Assembly: GCA_028751875.1 (NCBI GenBank)
Contig: CM054158.1
Span: forward strand, 9,320,302-9,384,301
Length of the DNA stretch: 64,000 bases
Direction of reading: 5' to 3'
Source of the DNA: Rapana venosa
Lineage: Eukaryota; Mollusca; Gastropoda; Neogastropoda; Muricidae
A model generated the notes under the pieces. That model saw only the letters and a list, made by a program, of their open reading frames with translations. It made no database searches and had not been told where the DNA came from. The translations under genes were made by a program, and so were the position numbers. Of the stretch, positions 62,101-64,000 are shown piece after piece. Position 1 is the first letter of the stretch. Each line of letters begins with the position of its first letter.

Positions 62101-63814
62101 CACACAGGACGGGGCAACCCAACCCAACCCTGCATCCTATCTGCACACACAGGACAGGGCAACCCAACCCAACCCTGCGGCCTATCTGCACACACAGGAC
62201 AGGGCAACCCAACCCAACCCTGCGGCCTATCTGCACACAGACAACAACAACCCAACCTGCTCCTATCTGCCACACAGGAGCGGGCAGCACCCAACCCAAC
62301 CCTGCATCTATCTGCACACACAGGACAGGGCAACCAACCAACCCTGGGGCCTATCTGCACACACAGGACAGGACAAAACCAACACCAAACCCTGCGGCTA
62401 TCTGCACACGACAACAACAATCTCTCTCTGTCCTCACCTTCTCGTCCCTCATCTTGGTGGTGGTCTTGGCTGACGGCCGTCGCTTCAGCACAGCGCCCCC
62501 TGCACTTTCTATCACCTTCTTCAGCTCTTCCACAGGGGGAATAACTCCAGGAGTGATGTAGAACACAAGGCCCTGGAAAACACCGGTGTCTGGGTGAATT
62601 GTGGAGAGGAAAAAAAATCAACAACAGAAATCACGTCTGGGTGAATTGTGGAGAGGAAAAAAATCAACAACAGAAATCACGTCTGGGTGAATTGTGGAGA
62701 GGAAAAAAATCAACAACAGAGATTATGTCTGGGTGAATTGTGGAGAGGAAAAAAATCAACAACAGAAATCACGTCTGGGTGAATTGTGGAGAGGAAAAAA
62801 ATCAACAACAGAAATCACGTCTGGGTGAATTGTGGAGAGGAAAAAAATCAACAACAGAGATTATGTCTGGGTGAATTGTGGAGAGGAAAAAAATCAACAA
62901 CAGAAATCACGTCTGGGTGAATTGTGGAGAGGGAAAAAAATCAACAACAGAAATCACGTCTGGGTGAATTGTGGAGAGGAAAAAACATCAACAACAGAGA
63001 TTATGTCTGGGTGAATTGTGGAGAGGAAAAAAAAACATCAACAACAGAAATCACGCTGGGTGAATTGTGGAGAGGCAAAAAAAATCAACAACAGAAATTA
63101 TGTCTGGGTGAATTGTGGAGAGGCAAAAAACATCAACAACAGAAATCACGTCTGGGTGAATTGTGGGGAGGAAAAAAATCAACAACAGAAATCACGTCTG
63201 GGTGAATCGTGGAGAGGAAAAAAAAATCAACAACAGAAATCACGTCTGGGTGAATTGTGGAGAGGAAAAAAAAAATCAACAACAGAAATCACGTCTGGGT
63301 GAATTGTGAGGAGAAAAAAACACATCAACAACAGAAATCACGTCTGGGTGAATTGTGGGGAGAAAGCATGACTGACAACAGAAATCAAACAAATCATCCC
63401 AAACAATCAATCCATGACAAAATCATTCTCTCTGATAGTTATACAGTAGCTGAAAGATCTAAGTGAAAATTTGATTTACGATGGAGAGACATACCTTGCT
63501 AAAGGCAAACATTTCATTCCCTCAAGCAAAACAAAATAATATCAGAAAAAACTGCACCATTCATTATCTGTAAAGTTACGCAGTAGCCACACAGTTGCTG
63601 AGAATTTCTTTGTTCTGTTAGGTGCAAACTTTGGCCCAAGTCTGACATTCTTGCACAGCAAAATTCAGACCATTTTTGGCGGGGTGAAAGGAGGAGGGGG
63701 GTTGTAATGAATAGACTGTTACCTGAAAATGTGCAGTCTTGCTTTGCGTAAACTCCTGGAGATTGCAGCCCACCCCCTCTCCGCTGCTCGTCCCTCAACG
63801 TACTTCTCCTCCAT
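59015..63814 (-). CDS. PAXIP1: PAXIP1 (PTIP)-like gene, last four exons
   Basis: PTIP is a nuclear multi-BRCT scaffold that binds phosphorylated damage-response proteins and MLL3/4 methyltransferase complexes. The visible minus-strand exons are 63814-63723, 62572-62438, 59737-59662 and 59109-59015, with GT/AG junctions. They encode the end of the penultimate BRCT region and the final BRCT domain. Diagnostic blocks are GLVFYITPGVIPP (FYITPG is conserved in PTIP), VIESAGGAVLKRRPS, FIVISCPNDLHLCRDL (ISCENDLHLCRE in human) and DVYSAEMALTGVLRQELDW (DVHNAEFVLTGVLTQTLDY in human). The gene ends MYRLDYQLYAM, slightly longer than human. The 63.7-kb exon has lost bases and does not stay in frame. Human PTIP is about 1069 residues, so most of the gene lies beyond the window. 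Confidence 0.8.
59662..59737 (-). CDS. PAXIP1: PAXIP1-like penultimate exon
   Basis: 76 nt, acceptor ctgttgcag, donor gtaagt. Starts phase 0 with GRSTFIVISCPNDLHLCRDL, then KAQKI plus one base. A 148-bp tandem duplication begins only 23 bp from the acceptor side. Confidence 0.87.
59760..60055. repeat. 148-bp tandem duplication next to a PAXIP1 exon
   Basis: 59760-59907 and 59908-60055 are nearly identical, with one mismatch seen (ttagag versus ttaggg). The block includes 'cttcactcctgtccatgata', 'ggacccctcgttaatgacct' and 'ccttgacctcacttctccct'. It lies in the intron between 59.7 and 62.4 kb. 60056-60300 shows no other feature. Confidence 0.92.
60300..61680 (-). mobile_element. RTE-like LINE, copy 2, truncated and frameshifted
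   Basis: RT motifs on the minus strand: EEQAGFRPKRSTMEQIFNLR, YIDFKKAFDRVWHDGL, TTVGVCRGCLLSPVLFN (the usual QGCPLSP changed to RGCLLSP) and FADDIDLM near 61090. The rest is spread over three frames: SQFKYLGSILTKDGTS at 60995-60738, YGCDSWTLSAELERRIQAF at 60766-60569 and LMWFGHTTRHNTLAKTIL in 60734-60312. The 3' end has a 'ctgagtgagtgagtgata' tail. It is in sense orientation in a PAXIP1-like intron, and 5' truncation coincides with the start of a minisatellite. Confidence 0.87.
61681..62409. repeat. 45-bp CCCAA-rich minisatellite
   Basis: About 16 copies of 'ctatctgcacacacaggaca', 'gggcaacccaacccaaccct' and 'gcgtc'. The number of CCCAA steps varies from one to three. From about 62240 the copies are degraded with missing bases. 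Because 45 is a multiple of three, long false frames cross it on both strands. It ends about 28 bp from the donor of the 62438-62572 exon. Confidence 0.95.
62438..62572 (-). CDS. PAXIP1: PAXIP1-like exon with FYITPG block
   Basis: 135 nt, phase 0 to 0, acceptor tgttttccag, donor gtgagg. Encodes GLVFYITPGVIPPVEELKKV, then IESAGGAVLKRRPSAKTTTK and MRDEK. This is the start of the C-terminal BRCT domain. It lies between two unrelated minisatellites only tens of bases away. Confidence 0.87.
62588..63365. repeat. 46-bp minisatellite abutting a PAXIP1 exon
   Basis: About 17 copies of 'gtctgggtgaattgtggaga', 'ggaaaaaaatcaacaacaga' and 'aatcac', with poly-A length and agattat variants. It starts 16 bp from the exon's acceptor end. 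On the minus (sense) strand each unit reads as a polypyrimidine tract followed by CAG. Confidence 0.95.
63366..63722. other. PAXIP1 intron, no feature seen
   Basis: No repeat or exon is recognised. Confidence 0.4.
63723..63814 (-). CDS. PAXIP1: PAXIP1-like exon with missing bases
   Basis: Acceptor caatgcag, donor gtaaca. The 3' part in the frame required by the next exon reads GVGCNLQEFTQSKTAHFQ and joins in phase to GLVFYITPG. The 5' part reads MEEKYV in one frame and TLRDE in a second. AAERG appears in the first frame again. Human PTIP has an NYILRDAEAE block at the same place. The exon is 92 nt, where a frame-consistent version would need 96. Either four bases are missing from the assembly or this copy is damaged. 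Confidence 0.6.
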
Positions 63815-63875
63815 CTGCATTGCACACAACACAACCAATGGTAAAGTAAAACCGGTTCCGCTTTTCCGGAAGAGG

Positions 63876-63989
63876 GTTGCTCACTTTTCACATCCTGATT
63901 TTCCTTCAACTACAACTTGGATGTTATCTCACCAGGAGTGCATCATACTTGTACTGTTGCTCACTTTTCACATCCTGATTTTCTTCACA
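63876..63989. repeat. 80-bp spaced direct repeat at window end
   Basis: 'gttgctcacttttcacatcc' plus 'tgattttc' occurs at 63876 and again at 63956. A SINE scrap ('ccgcttttccggaagag') precedes the first copy. The period of 80 suggests a tandem array whose remainder is beyond the window. Confidence 0.7.
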
Positions 63990-64000
63990 CTACGAAGCTT

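Noticed and set aside
61681..62409. Telomeric repeat (CCCAA resembles CCCTAA)
   Set aside because: CCCAA steps occur one to three at a time inside a 45-bp unit, not as a continuous hexamer array.
61619..62561. Plus-strand frames of about 300 residues
   Set aside because: The 45-bp unit is a multiple of three and stop-free; the frames cross an array and the antisense of a real PAXIP1 exon.

Overview
This is a repeat-rich animal nuclear window: intron-containing genes with GT/AG junctions, non-LTR retrotransposons, tRNA-derived SINEs and many tandem arrays. The visible proteins fit a lophotrochozoan, and the repeat style suggests a mollusc, possibly a gastropod. That taxonomic call is inference. 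No bacterial operon, phage or CRISPR is present.

Three conserved genes were assembled by joining exons by eye. (1) Minus strand, 21826 to 2497: a complete five-exon gene for a pitchfork (CIMAP3/PIFO)-like ciliary protein, 185 residues in all, every splice phase agreeing. (2) Plus strand, 29614 to 48044: GTF2H1, the p62 subunit of TFIIH. Eight N-terminal coding exons and the last exon are clear. About 150 residues of the C-terminal half are not found, apart from one damaged candidate exon near 40.3 kb. (3) Minus strand, 63814 to 59015: the last four exons of a PAXIP1 (PTIP)-like gene, ending in its C-terminal BRCT domain; the gene continues beyond the window. CIMAP3 and GTF2H1 are divergent, with a possible shared promoter near 25.7 kb. 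GTF2H1 and PAXIP1 are convergent.

Introns and intergenic DNA hold several repeat classes. There are two copies of a CR1-group LINE with endonuclease and RT (14.7-18.3 kb and 23.8-24.9 kb) and four pieces of a second CR1-like LINE (0.5, 11.8, 27.1 and 51.3 kb). There are two RTE-like LINEs (18.7-20.7 kb with a long open ORF, and 60.3-61.7 kb broken). Two copies of an RT C-terminal unit carry a PHD-type zinc finger (13.4 and 22.1 kb, the latter with an exact 16-bp target-site duplication). There are at least nine SINE copies with pol III boxes, and two copies of a SINE with a 5S-rRNA-like segment.

About 20 unrelated minisatellite families (25-55 bp units, one of 148 bp) occupy roughly 15 kb, and several lie within tens of bases of a splice site or stop codon. 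Clusters of missing bases occur at 40.1-40.9, 44.1-45.2, 48.85-49.35, 62.25-62.4 and 63.7-63.8 kb. They affect arrays, a SINE and a coding exon alike, so local assembly error is a serious alternative to real decay. I found no convincing new biological system. The most unusual items are the exon sandwiched between two minisatellites whose units resemble splice acceptors, the fixed-end PHD-RT unit, and the tRNA/5S composite SINE.
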